The position numbers were made by a program, and so were the translations under genes. The notes beneath the pieces were generated by a model. That model had not been told where the DNA came from, made no database searches, and saw only the letters and a list, made by a program, of their open reading frames with translations. A stretch of DNA of 6,873 nt from assembly GCA_023419055.1 (NCBI GenBank), contig JAEZYO010000169.1:1-6873 (forward strand), in the 5' to 3' direction. This DNA is from Pseudomonadota bacterium (GTDB lineage Bacteria > Myxococcota > Polyangia > Polyangiales > Polyangiaceae). Shown in pieces: positions 1-5,947 of the stretch; within the stretch, counting starts at the first letter, position 1, and every line of letters begins with the position of its first letter.

Positions 1-863
1 ATGGGGTCGGAGGTCCGGACGTTGCCGCAAGCGATGGGTAGAAAGCCGCTCGGGAAGATCTCACCCCGATGCGAGACGAACAAGAAGCCGCGGCCGTCGT
101 TCACGCGCTCGCCGTGCTTGCCGAAGACGCCGTGCGGCGGGGCCTGGCCGCGCTCGCCCTTGCGCTCCAGGAGCACGCGTCGATAGTGCGGCGCCGCGGT
201 CGTCTTCACGGCGAACGGTGCGTTCTCGGCGATGTCGGCAACTTCGTGCAGCGAAACCTCCACCGCCTCCGGCGAGGGCAACAGGCGCGCGTCTGCTCGA
301 CCGGTGGGGACGACGTAAAATACGCTCCAGAGTACGCTGCCGAGACGTGCCGTGAGCGCCGCCATCTCGCGCAGGCGCCCGATGGTCCCTGCGTGCACGG
401 TCGTGTTCACCTGCGTCCGGATCCCGTACCGGCGCGCTGCTTCCAGGATGCGAAGCGCGGCATCGAAGCTACCGCTCGCGCCGCGAAAGCTATCGTGCAC
501 CGAGGCGTTCGGCCCATCGATGCTGATCGCCAATCGTCGAAGCCCGGCGGCCGAGAGCTCGCGGATCAGATCCTCCGTGACGAGCGGCGTGGCCGAAGGC
601 GTGAGCCCCATATGGAGGCCTTCGGACGTACCGAAGCGCACGAGCTCCACCAGGTCGGGGCGCTTGGCGGGATCGCCGCCGGTCAGCACCACGAGCGGGA
701 CCTTTGCTCGCGCGAACGTCCGCAACAATTGGAACGCCTCCTCGGTCACGAGCTCTCCGCTATCGCGTTCCGGCCGCGCGCACGCTCGACAGTGCTGACA
801 GACGAGATCGCAAGCCTGAGTCGTTTCCCAGATGGCGATGAAGGGTCGATCGTCGTGGGTCAC
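1..863 (-). CDS. Radical SAM/SPASM-type protein resembling the TIGR04053 family (NirJ/heme-biosynthesis-like), partial at 3' end
   Basis: The frame is open from the upstream region to the window edge; 287 codons are visible from a GTG start at 863 and the C-terminus (roughly 80-100 residues by family length, from memory) lies beyond base 1. The 4Fe-4S motif CxxxCxxC is CDLVCQHC at residues 18-25, preceded by FIAIWETTQA, followed by the SAM-contact stretch LTGGDP (60-65), SIDGP (114-118), QVNTTV (151-156) and SGFLP...GNVR (272-283). This pattern matches what I know of the TIGR04053 radical SAM/SPASM group, relatives of the heme-modifying NirJ/AhbC/AhbD proteins; its exact reaction is not established. 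Cys28, just after the cluster motif, is an extra cysteine. The start is uncertain: GTG at 863 fits family N-termini but has no Shine-Dalgarno sequence, while the in-frame ATG at 1094 has AGGA seven bases upstream but would add 77 unconserved-looking residues and overlap nnrS. It is divergent from nnrS, which suggests a nitrosative or anaerobic role. Confidence 0.85.
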   Translation of the reverse strand, partial: MTHDDRPFIAIWETTQACDLVCQHCRACARPERDSGELVTEEAFQLLRTFARAKVPLVVLTGGDPAKRPDLVELVRFGTSEGLHMGLTPSATPLVTEDLIRELSAAGLRRLAISIDGPNASVHDSFRGASGSFDAALRILEAARRYGIRTQVNTTVHAGTIGRLREMAALTARLGSVLWSVFYVVPTGRADARLLPSPEAVEVSLHEVADIAENAPFAVKTTAAPHYRRVLLERKGERGQAPPHGVFGKHGERVNDGRGFLFVSHRGEIFPSGFLPIACGNVRTSDP

Positions 864-1082
864 TGGCGAGGGGAGCGGAGCAAAGGTCGTACCCGCGAGA
901 TCTGGGCTCGAGTGCGCTCGATTCGCGCAGAAGGTGCGCAGGTCCCGGGAGCGCGCGCAGGCTCTGCGCGACGCGAGCCAGCGCAGCCGAGACCATGAGG
1001 GCGCTGGCTGCGAAGACGGTGATCCCGCAAGCAGGAACACGACTTGCTTGGCTTCGCCTTCGAGGGCGCCGCTGAGCCAAAG
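864..1082. other. Divergent intergenic region between radical SAM gene and nnrS, with coding-like signal on the minus strand
   Basis: This 219-bp stretch should hold the promoters of both divergent genes, but I see no convincing -35/-10 pair. On the minus strand the radical SAM frame stays open back to an ATG at 1094 preceded by AGGA. A second minus-strand frame (760-1080) contains a hydrophobic stretch, ITVFAASALMVSAALARVA, between about 970 and 1025. Reading frame one to about 1025 and then frame two would give a continuous hydrophobic helix, VVFLLAG followed by ITVFAASALMVS. This could be a decayed or frameshifted small membrane-protein gene, a base-call error, or chance in GC-rich DNA. 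Confidence 0.35.
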
Positions 1083-2288
1083 ATGCAGTCTCATTCGTTG
1101 ATCCTGAGCAACCACGAGCCTTCGAGTGAGCGAACCGTCGCGGTGCTCGCCAAAGGCTTCCGCCCCTTCTTCCTCGCCGCCGGCGTTCACGCCGTGGTCT
1201 CGGTGCCGCTGTGGATTGCGGCGTTGTCGGGCACGGCTTGGTCGGTTCCGCGAGTGAACCCCCTCGAGTGGCACGCTCACGAGATGGTCTTCGGCTTCAC
1301 GGGCGCGGTGATCGCCGGCTTTCTGCTGACGGCCGTGACCAACTGGACCGGGCGAGCCACCCTTTCTGGTGGGGCGCTGGCCGCTCTGCTCGCGGTCTGG
1401 CTCGGGGGGAGGCTCGCTCCTTGGGTGCCGGGGGTGAGCGGCTGGGTAGCCGCCGCTTGCGACGTCGCTTTCTGGGCGGGGCTCGCCGTGGGTTGTGGCA
1501 GGCCCATCCTTTCGTCGCGGAACCGGCGAAACTTTGGGTTCATCGCGCTCTTGCTGGCCTTTCTCCTGGCCGCCGCGCTGAGTCACGCGAACCGCTTCGG
1601 CGTCTATCCGCCTGGGCTCGGCGCCGGCCGGCTGCTGGGCGTCGATCTGATCGTCTTACCCATCTTGGTCATCACGAGCCGCGTCGTGCCCATGTTCACG
1701 CGCAACGCGACGAGCGCCGCCGGCATCGCTTCACGACCAGCGCTCGACCGCGCGGCCATCGTGGGCATGGCGCTGCTCACGCTGCTCGACCTCTGTTCCG
1801 CGCCGGTGCTGCCGAGAGCCGTGCTCGCGATTGCGGTTGGTGTGTTCACGTTCCTCCGCGCGCGCGACTGGGGGGCGGAGCGCACTCTCGGCAATCCGCT
1901 ACTGTGGGTTCTGCACCTCGGCAGCGCGTGGATCGGGACCGGCTTGATCCTGAGAGGCCTTTCGTCGTTCGTGCCCGGGCTGTCTCCGAGCATCGCCCTC
2001 CACGCGATCACGGCGGGAGGCGTCGGCCTTCTCTGCCTCGGGATGATGACGCGCGTCACCCTCGGTCATACCGGGCGCATGCTCGCGGTCCCGCCGAGCA
2101 TGGCCTGGGCGATGCGCGCGCTTTCGCTCGCGGTGGTCCTGCGCGTCGTGGGGCCGGTTCTCATGCCCTCCAAGACGCTCGTCGCGCTTTCGCTCGCGGC
2201 GCTCTTCTGGTCACTCGCGTTCGGCTGTTATCTCGCTATTTACGCCAAGGCGCTCGTGAGCCCGCGCGTGGACGGAAGACCTGGTTGA
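1083..2288 (+). CDS. nnrS: NnrS family haem/copper membrane protein (nitrosative stress)
   Basis: The 401-residue product has the usual NnrS length and is almost entirely membrane segments (about 12 by eye). Family landmarks are all present: AKGFRPFF (23-30), EWHAHEMVFGFTGAVIAGF (62-80) continuing to LLTAVTNWTGR, SHANRFG (167-173), PMFTRNATSAAG (203-214), and GMMTRVTLGHTGR (320-332). The conserved histidines at 64, 66, 168, 307 and 329 are candidate metal or haem ligands. NnrS proteins sit in the inner membrane, bind haem and copper, and protect cells from nitric oxide; the mechanism remains loosely defined. The ATG at 1083 was chosen as the first ATG, though its ribosome site is weak. A TTG at 1044 preceded by AGGA (1033-1036, seven-base spacing) is an alternative adding 13 residues. 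The gene is divergent from the radical SAM gene and ends 9 bp from the convergent hemerythrin gene. A FNR/NnrR-like site lies just inside the chosen start. Confidence 0.92.
   Translation: MQSHSLILSNHEPSSERTVAVLAKGFRPFFLAAGVHAVVSVPLWIAALSGTAWSVPRVNPLEWHAHEMVFGFTGAVIAGFLLTAVTNWTGRATLSGGALAALLAVWLGGRLAPWVPGVSGWVAAACDVAFWAGLAVGCGRPILSSRNRRNFGFIALLLAFLLAAALSHANRFGVYPPGLGAGRLLGVDLIVLPILVITSRVVPMFTRNATSAAGIASRPALDRAAIVGMALLTLLDLCSAPVLPRAVLAIAVGVFTFLRARDWGAERTLGNPLLWVLHLGSAWIGTGLILRGLSSFVPGLSPSIALHAITAGGVGLLCLGMMTRVTLGHTGRMLAVPPSMAWAMRALSLAVVLRVVGPVLMPSKTLVALSLAALFWSLAFGCYLAIYAKALVSPRVDGRPG
1098..1111. promoter_or_regulatory. Possible FNR/NnrR-type binding site
   Basis: The sequence TTGATCCTGAGCAA matches the FNR-family consensus TTGAT-N4-ATCAA at 9 of 10 defined positions and fits the NnrR-type TTG-N8-CAA pattern exactly. 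NnrS genes are often controlled by such NO- or oxygen-sensing CRP/FNR regulators. Against it, the site lies 15 bases inside nnrS if the gene starts at 1083. It would be a normal upstream site only for the minus-strand radical SAM gene (235 bp from GTG 863), or for nnrS if translation began at the in-frame GTG at 1143. It may be chance. Confidence 0.3.
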
Positions 2289-2297
2289 GGCGAGAGC

Positions 2298-2897
2298 TCA
2301 GGCTCGGAAGCCGGGCCAGCGTTGCTGTACGGTTTTCTCGAGCTCGACCCAATCCTCGAAGCAGCGCCGGGTGAGCTCCACCTGCAGCTTCGGATCTGCG
2401 CAAGCGTCGAGAACGCTGAACAGACCCGCCCGCTCAGCGCCGTCGTGATGTTCCGAGAGGTGCTTGTAGGTCGTCTCGAGATCGAGGAGAGCGATGATCT
2501 GCCGTCGGCGAGGGCTTCCGCTGCCGTCGATCGCGTCGAGCCTGCGCCGAGCGAGGGACAGGAGCTCGCGCATCTTGCGGTGCTGCCCGGTGTAGAGCTC
2601 CACCGAAAAGCGGGAGAGGTAGGGGAGCTTTTCGTAGGCGGGGAGCAAGAGCTCCTCTTCGTGCTGGGCGTGCAGCTCGAAGAAGGCGGCGTGTGCGTCC
2701 AGGAACTCGGCAGCAGGCGCGAGCTCGTTTTCCATCAAGCGCTCCTGGTGCAACCAGAAGAGCTCATCGAGGCGCCCGTGCAGCTCGAGCAGCCGCGAGA
2801 GCTTGAGCCCGGGCTCGCTCGTTCGAACGTCGTTCATGGGGGCAGAGTCATGGGCCAAAGCACGACTTTTAGCCATGACAATCGACGAGCTCCGCAT
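2298..2897 (-). CDS. Hemerythrin HHE-domain-like protein
   Basis: The 199-residue, mostly helical and soluble product has no signal peptide or membrane segment. It carries the spaced His/Glu pattern of hemerythrin-like four-helix bundles: His40 and His50 in helix one (LHGRLDELFWLHQERL), His76/His79/Glu80 in FELHAQHEEELLLPAYE, His106 in LYTGQHRKMRELL, and His146/His150/His151/Asp152 in YKHLSEHHDGAERAGLF. Such domains bind a diiron centre and carry or sense O2 or NO, or help in iron-sulphur repair; which of these applies here cannot be read from the sequence. The start is uncertain: ATG at 2897 is followed in frame by ATGs at 2876 and 2837, and none has a strong ribosome site. The first 30 or so residues precede the conserved domain, so a 179-residue protein from 2837 is equally possible. 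It is convergent with nnrS, whose NO-linked role makes an NO/O2-related function plausible, and divergent from arcA. Confidence 0.82.
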   Translation of the reverse strand: MRSSSIVMAKSRALAHDSAPMNDVRTSEPGLKLSRLLELHGRLDELFWLHQERLMENELAPAAEFLDAHAAFFELHAQHEEELLLPAYEKLPYLSRFSVELYTGQHRKMRELLSLARRRLDAIDGSGSPRRRQIIALLDLETTYKHLSEHHDGAERAGLFSVLDACADPKLQVELTRRCFEDWVELEKTVQQRWPGFRA

Positions 2898-2955
2898 CCT
2901 CGTCTCGCGTCGAGGCTCGAGCTTCGCGTTCTGCTCGCGACTACTGCGACCGGTT

Positions 2956-3087
2956 ACCGATAAGCCATGTCTGAGTGCGTTCGCGCAAGTTCGTGCCTTT
3001 CTGGTAACGACGGGGCACGAAGGACATCGGTTGTCCGTCGCCGGAAAAGATCCACCATTGTCCGTCCGCTCGCGGGTGCTTATCGGT
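2956..3087. repeat. 10-bp inverted repeat flanking the arcA leader
   Basis: ACCGATAAGC at 2956-2965 is exactly complementary to GCTTATCGGT at 3078-3087, with 112 bp between the arms. The right arm overlaps the first bases of the proposed arcA ribosome-binding site. The two arms could be operator half-sites for DNA looping, or close a long stem hiding the ribosome site. A chance match of this length in about 200 bp is unlikely but not excluded. Confidence 0.35.
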
Positions 3088-3091
3088 GGAG
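3085..3091 (+). promoter_or_regulatory. Ribosome-binding site favouring the arcA start at 3100
   Basis: GGTGGAG sits eight bases before the ATG at 3100. A competing site, GGGAG at 3124-3128, lies 10 bases before the ATG at 3139, so either start could be used. Confidence 0.55.
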
Positions 3092-3099
3092 TCCCCGAG

Positions 3100-4410
3100 A
3101 TGTCAGAGCGAACCGTCCGGGGTGGGAGTTATCAACCGATGGCAGCATTTGGCGTCCATTCCGAAGTCGGCAAGTTGCGCAAAGTCATGGTCCATAGGCC
3201 GGAGATGAGCCTCAAGCGCTTGACTCCGTCCAACCGGGACGAGTTGCTCTTCGACGACGTCCTCTGGGTCGAGCAGGCGCAGCGGGAGCACGATCAGTTC
3301 GCGGCCGCGTTCAAGGAGCGGGGCGTCGAGGTGTTCTACGTCCAGGAGCTGCTGGAGCGCGCGCTCGAGACCGAGGGAGCGCGTGAGTGGGCCCTCGACC
3401 ACAAGGTCACGCCGTACACGGTCGGCCCCGCGGCGGTCGACGGCGTCCGCGCCGCGCTCGCCAACATGTCGGCGAAAGACCTCGCCGCCCATCTCATCGG
3501 GGGCGTGACTCGCGGCGAGCTGCTGAAGTTCTCGAACGGGGATCTGGGGGCCCATTCGCTCGAAGCTTCGGTCACGTCCGACACTGATTTCATCCTGCCT
3601 CCGCTACCGAACCACCTCTTTACTCGAGACTCCTCCTGCTGGCTCTACGGCGGCGTCTCGCTGAACCCGATGTTCTATCCGTCTCGACAGCTCGAGACCG
3701 TCAACATCGGCACCATCTATCGCTTTCACCCGATGTTCCGCGAAGCGAAGTTCGACTTCTGGTATCCCGATCCCAAACACCAGGACGAACACGACGAGTT
3801 CGACATCCAGGCCTTCGGGCGCGCCGCCCTGGAGGGCGGAGACGTCATGCCGGTCGGGAACAAGACCGTCCTCGTCGGGATCAGCGAGCGAACGACCGCG
3901 CCCATGGTGGAGCAGCTCGCCGTCCGCCTGTTCGAGAAGCAGGCGGCAGAGCGCGTCATCGCCGTCGTGCTCGAGAAGAAGCGCTCGTACATGCACCTCG
4001 ACGTCGTCTTCACGTTCATGGATCGCAACGTGGTGAGCGTCTATCCCAAGGTCATCGAGAGCACCAAGGCGTTCACGCTCAGGCCGGGCACGGGCAAACA
4101 CCTGCTCGACGTTAGGCCCGAAAAGACCTTCCTCGGTGCCGTCGCCGACGCCATCGGGATCAAGGAGAAGGATCTCCGCGTGGTCACGACGGGAGGGGAC
4201 GCAGCTCAGCAGGAACGCGAGCAGTGGGACAGCGGAAACAACCTCGTCTGCATCGAGCCCGGCGTGGTCGTCGCGTACTCCAAGAACATCTACAGCAACA
4301 AGAAGTACCGCCAGGCGGGGGTGGAGGTCGTCGAGATCGACGGCTTCGAGGTAGGCAAGGGACGCGGTGGGGGTCACTGCATGACCTGCCCGCTGCTCCG
4401 CGATCCGTGA
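3100..4410 (+). CDS. arcA: Arginine deiminase
   Basis: This cytosolic enzyme hydrolyses L-arginine to L-citrulline and ammonia, the first step of the arginine deiminase pathway. The 436-residue product is slightly longer than the usual 405-420 residues. The full catalytic set of the guanidino-group-modifying superfamily is visible: Asp177 in FTRDSS, Glu245 in LEGGDV, His299 and Asp301 in YMHLDVVFTFMD, and the nucleophile Cys427 in GGGHCMTCPLLRDP at the C-terminus. The N-terminal signature FGVHSEVGKLRKVMVHRPE is typical. The ATG at 3100 has a good ribosome site; the ATG at 3139 (423 residues, MAAFGVHSEVGKL) agrees better with family N-termini and also has a possible site. The open frame extends back to 2803 into the hemerythrin gene, but that extension resembles nothing. 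arcD follows after about 35 bp, so the two are very likely co-transcribed. The ammonia produced could buffer acid. Confidence 0.96.
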   Translation: MSERTVRGGSYQPMAAFGVHSEVGKLRKVMVHRPEMSLKRLTPSNRDELLFDDVLWVEQAQREHDQFAAAFKERGVEVFYVQELLERALETEGAREWALDHKVTPYTVGPAAVDGVRAALANMSAKDLAAHLIGGVTRGELLKFSNGDLGAHSLEASVTSDTDFILPPLPNHLFTRDSSCWLYGGVSLNPMFYPSRQLETVNIGTIYRFHPMFREAKFDFWYPDPKHQDEHDEFDIQAFGRAALEGGDVMPVGNKTVLVGISERTTAPMVEQLAVRLFEKQAAERVIAVVLEKKRSYMHLDVVFTFMDRNVVSVYPKVIESTKAFTLRPGTGKHLLDVRPEKTFLGAVADAIGIKEKDLRVVTTGGDAAQQEREQWDSGNNLVCIEPGVVVAYSKNIYSNKKYRQAGVEVVEIDGFEVGKGRGGGHCMTCPLLRDP

Positions 4411-4433
4411 GCTGAAGCAGATTCTCCCACCTC

Positions 4434-4438
4434 GAGGG
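4434..4438 (+). promoter_or_regulatory. Ribosome-binding site deciding the arcD start
   Basis: GAGGG lies seven bases before the ATG at 4446 but only one base before the ATG at 4440, which is too close for initiation. This favours 4446 as the arcD start. Confidence 0.6.
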
Positions 4439-4445
4439 CATGAGC

Positions 4446-5924
4446 ATGACAGCGTCTGCAACGCGCGGTTTCTACGAGACAGAGGGCACGAGCGTCACGG
4501 CGTCCGAGAAGAAGCTCTCGCGTACCGCTCTCACGGCGATGGTCGTAGGCTCCATGGTCGGAGCCGGCATCTTTTCGCTGCCAGCGACGTTCGGCAACGC
4601 GACGGGGCCATTCGGCGCGCTGGTCGCGTGGACCATCGCCGGTCTCGGCATGTTCACGCTGGCGCGGGTTTTTCAGGCGCTCGCGGTTCGCAAGCCCGCG
4701 CTCGACGCCGGCATCTTCGCCTACGCGCGGGAGGGGTTCGGTAATTATGCCGGATTCATCGCCGCGTTCGGCTTCTGGGCGTCGAGCTGCCTCGGCAACG
4801 TGACCTACTGGGTCCTCATCAAGTCGACGCTGGGCAAGGTCTGGCCGGCCTTCGGCGAGGGAGACACGGTTCAGGCCGTCGTCGTCTCTTCGATCCTGCT
4901 CTGGGCGTTTCATGCCCTCATCCTCCGCGGAGTCAAGGAAGCCGCAGGCATCAACACGATCGTGACGATCGCGAAGATCATCCCGATCGTCCTCTTCATC
5001 GTCATCCTGATAGGGGCCTTCCGTGCCGGGCTGTTCGCGAGCAACTTCTGGGGCGGGGAGACGGTCTCCTTCTCCGGAGTCATCGGGCAGATCCGCAGCA
5101 CCATGCTCGCGACGGTGTTCGTGTTCATCGGCATCGAGGGCGCGAGCGTCTACTCGCGCTACGCGAAGGAGCGGAAGGACGTGGGCTGGGCGACCGTGAT
5201 GGGCTTCATCGGTGTCCTTGGCCTCATGGTTCTCGTGACGATTCTCCCCTACGCGGTCATGACGCGCAGCGAGCTCGGCGAGCTCCGGCAGCCGTCCATG
5301 GCCGGCGTGCTCCAGCACGTCGTCGGGACCTGGGGCGCGGTGTTCGTGAGCGTCGGCCTCATGGTCTCCGTTCTCGGCGCGTACCTCGCCTGGACGCTCC
5401 TCGCCGCGGAGGCTCTTCACGCGTCGTCGAAGGCCGGCCTCACCCCGAAGGCGTTCAGCCACGAGAACCATCGAGAGGTTCCGTCCACGGCGCTCTGGGT
5501 CACGAACCTGCTGGTCCAGGCGTTCCTCATCCTGACCCTCTTCGCCGAGTCCGCCTTCGACATGGTCCTCGAGATGACGAGCTCGATGACGCTGGTTCCG
5601 TATTTCCTGGTCGCCGCCTACGCGCTGAAGCTCGCGCTCACCGGCGATACCTACGAAGCGGACCCTCGCGCGGTGCGGAAGCGTGCCCTTATCGTCGCCT
5701 GCGTAGCCGTCGTGTACACGGGCTTCATGCTGTACGCAGGCGGGCTCGCGTACGTGCTCCTCGCTTGCATCCTGTTCGCGCCGGGAACGATCTTGTACGC
5801 GATCGCGCGCCGAGAGCGACGCAGCCGTTGGTTCAATCGGGGGGAGGTGCTGGTCGCGGCGGCGATCGTCTTGGGCGCGGTTGCGGGGATCGTGGGTCTC
5901 GTGTCGGGACGAATCACGCTCTGA
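4446..5924 (+). CDS. arcD: Arginine/ornithine antiporter, APC superfamily (basic amino acid/polyamine antiporter type)
   Basis: The 492-residue product is an integral membrane protein with about 12 hydrophobic segments. It has the APC-fold substrate-binding break in helix one, GSMVGAGIFSLP (35-46), RKPALDAGIFAYAREGFGNY (82-101), LRGVKEAAGINTIVTIAK (160-177), the helix-six stretch FVFIGIEGASVYSRYAKER (225-243), and SMAGVLQHVVGTWGA with LAWTLLAAEALH (284-325). These match the ArcD arginine:ornithine antiporter group closely. It would import arginine in exchange for ornithine, or perhaps citrulline since no ornithine-forming enzyme is visible here. It lies about 35 bp after arcA and 23 bp before the NhaC-like gene, with no visible terminator in either gap, so it sits in the middle of a likely operon. 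A lysine, agmatine or polyamine antiporter is the main alternative; arcA next door argues for arginine. Confidence 0.9.
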   Translation: MTASATRGFYETEGTSVTASEKKLSRTALTAMVVGSMVGAGIFSLPATFGNATGPFGALVAWTIAGLGMFTLARVFQALAVRKPALDAGIFAYAREGFGNYAGFIAAFGFWASSCLGNVTYWVLIKSTLGKVWPAFGEGDTVQAVVVSSILLWAFHALILRGVKEAAGINTIVTIAKIIPIVLFIVILIGAFRAGLFASNFWGGETVSFSGVIGQIRSTMLATVFVFIGIEGASVYSRYAKERKDVGWATVMGFIGVLGLMVLVTILPYAVMTRSELGELRQPSMAGVLQHVVGTWGAVFVSVGLMVSVLGAYLAWTLLAAEALHASSKAGLTPKAFSHENHREVPSTALWVTNLLVQAFLILTLFAESAFDMVLEMTSSMTLVPYFLVAAYALKLALTGDTYEADPRAVRKRALIVACVAVVYTGFMLYAGGLAYVLLACILFAPGTILYAIARRERRSRWFNRGEVLVAAAIVLGAVAGIVGLVSGRITL

Positions 5925-5947
5925 AGGCAGCAAGGAAAGTCGGATAA

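Larger units (their letters stand above)
2898..3099. promoter_or_regulatory. Divergent intergenic region upstream of arcA and the hemerythrin gene
   Basis: This 202-bp stretch looks less GC-rich than its flanks and should hold the promoters of both genes. It contains a widely spaced 10-bp inverted repeat, a small dyad GGACA-TCGGT-TGTCC at 3022-3036 and a 9-bp direct repeat TTGTCCGTC at 3031-3039 and 3058-3066. A weak sigma70-like pair for arcA is TTGTCC (3058-3063) and TATCGG (3081-3086) with a 17-bp spacer; it would start transcription near 3093 and so only suit the downstream arcA start at 3139. I see no FNR/ANR box and no ArgR-box pair here. Confidence 0.4.

Noticed and set aside
69..998. 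309-residue plus-strand open frame
   Set aside because: It is the antisense shadow of the radical SAM gene, whose frame shows clear family motifs; this one has low-complexity Arg/Ala-rich sequence.
2280..2300. Possible shared terminator between nnrS and the convergent hemerythrin gene
   Set aside because: The gap is only 9 bp and I found no stable stem with a T-run; a terminator inside the coding ends cannot be shown by eye.
2803..3099. 99-residue N-terminal extension of arginine deiminase
   Set aside because: The frame is merely open; the extension runs through the intergenic region into the hemerythrin gene and resembles no deiminase N-terminus, while ribosome sites exist before 3100 and 3139.
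2967..3197. 76-residue plus-strand open frame upstream of and overlapping arcA
   Set aside because: It has no convincing ribosome site, is Arg/Ser-rich with no motif, and overlaps the arcA coding region by about 100 bases in another frame.
4374..5933. 519-residue open frame on the minus strand opposite arcD
   Set aside because: It is extremely rich in Arg, Glu, Asp and His with no recognisable domain, the typical antisense shadow of a GC-rich membrane-protein gene.
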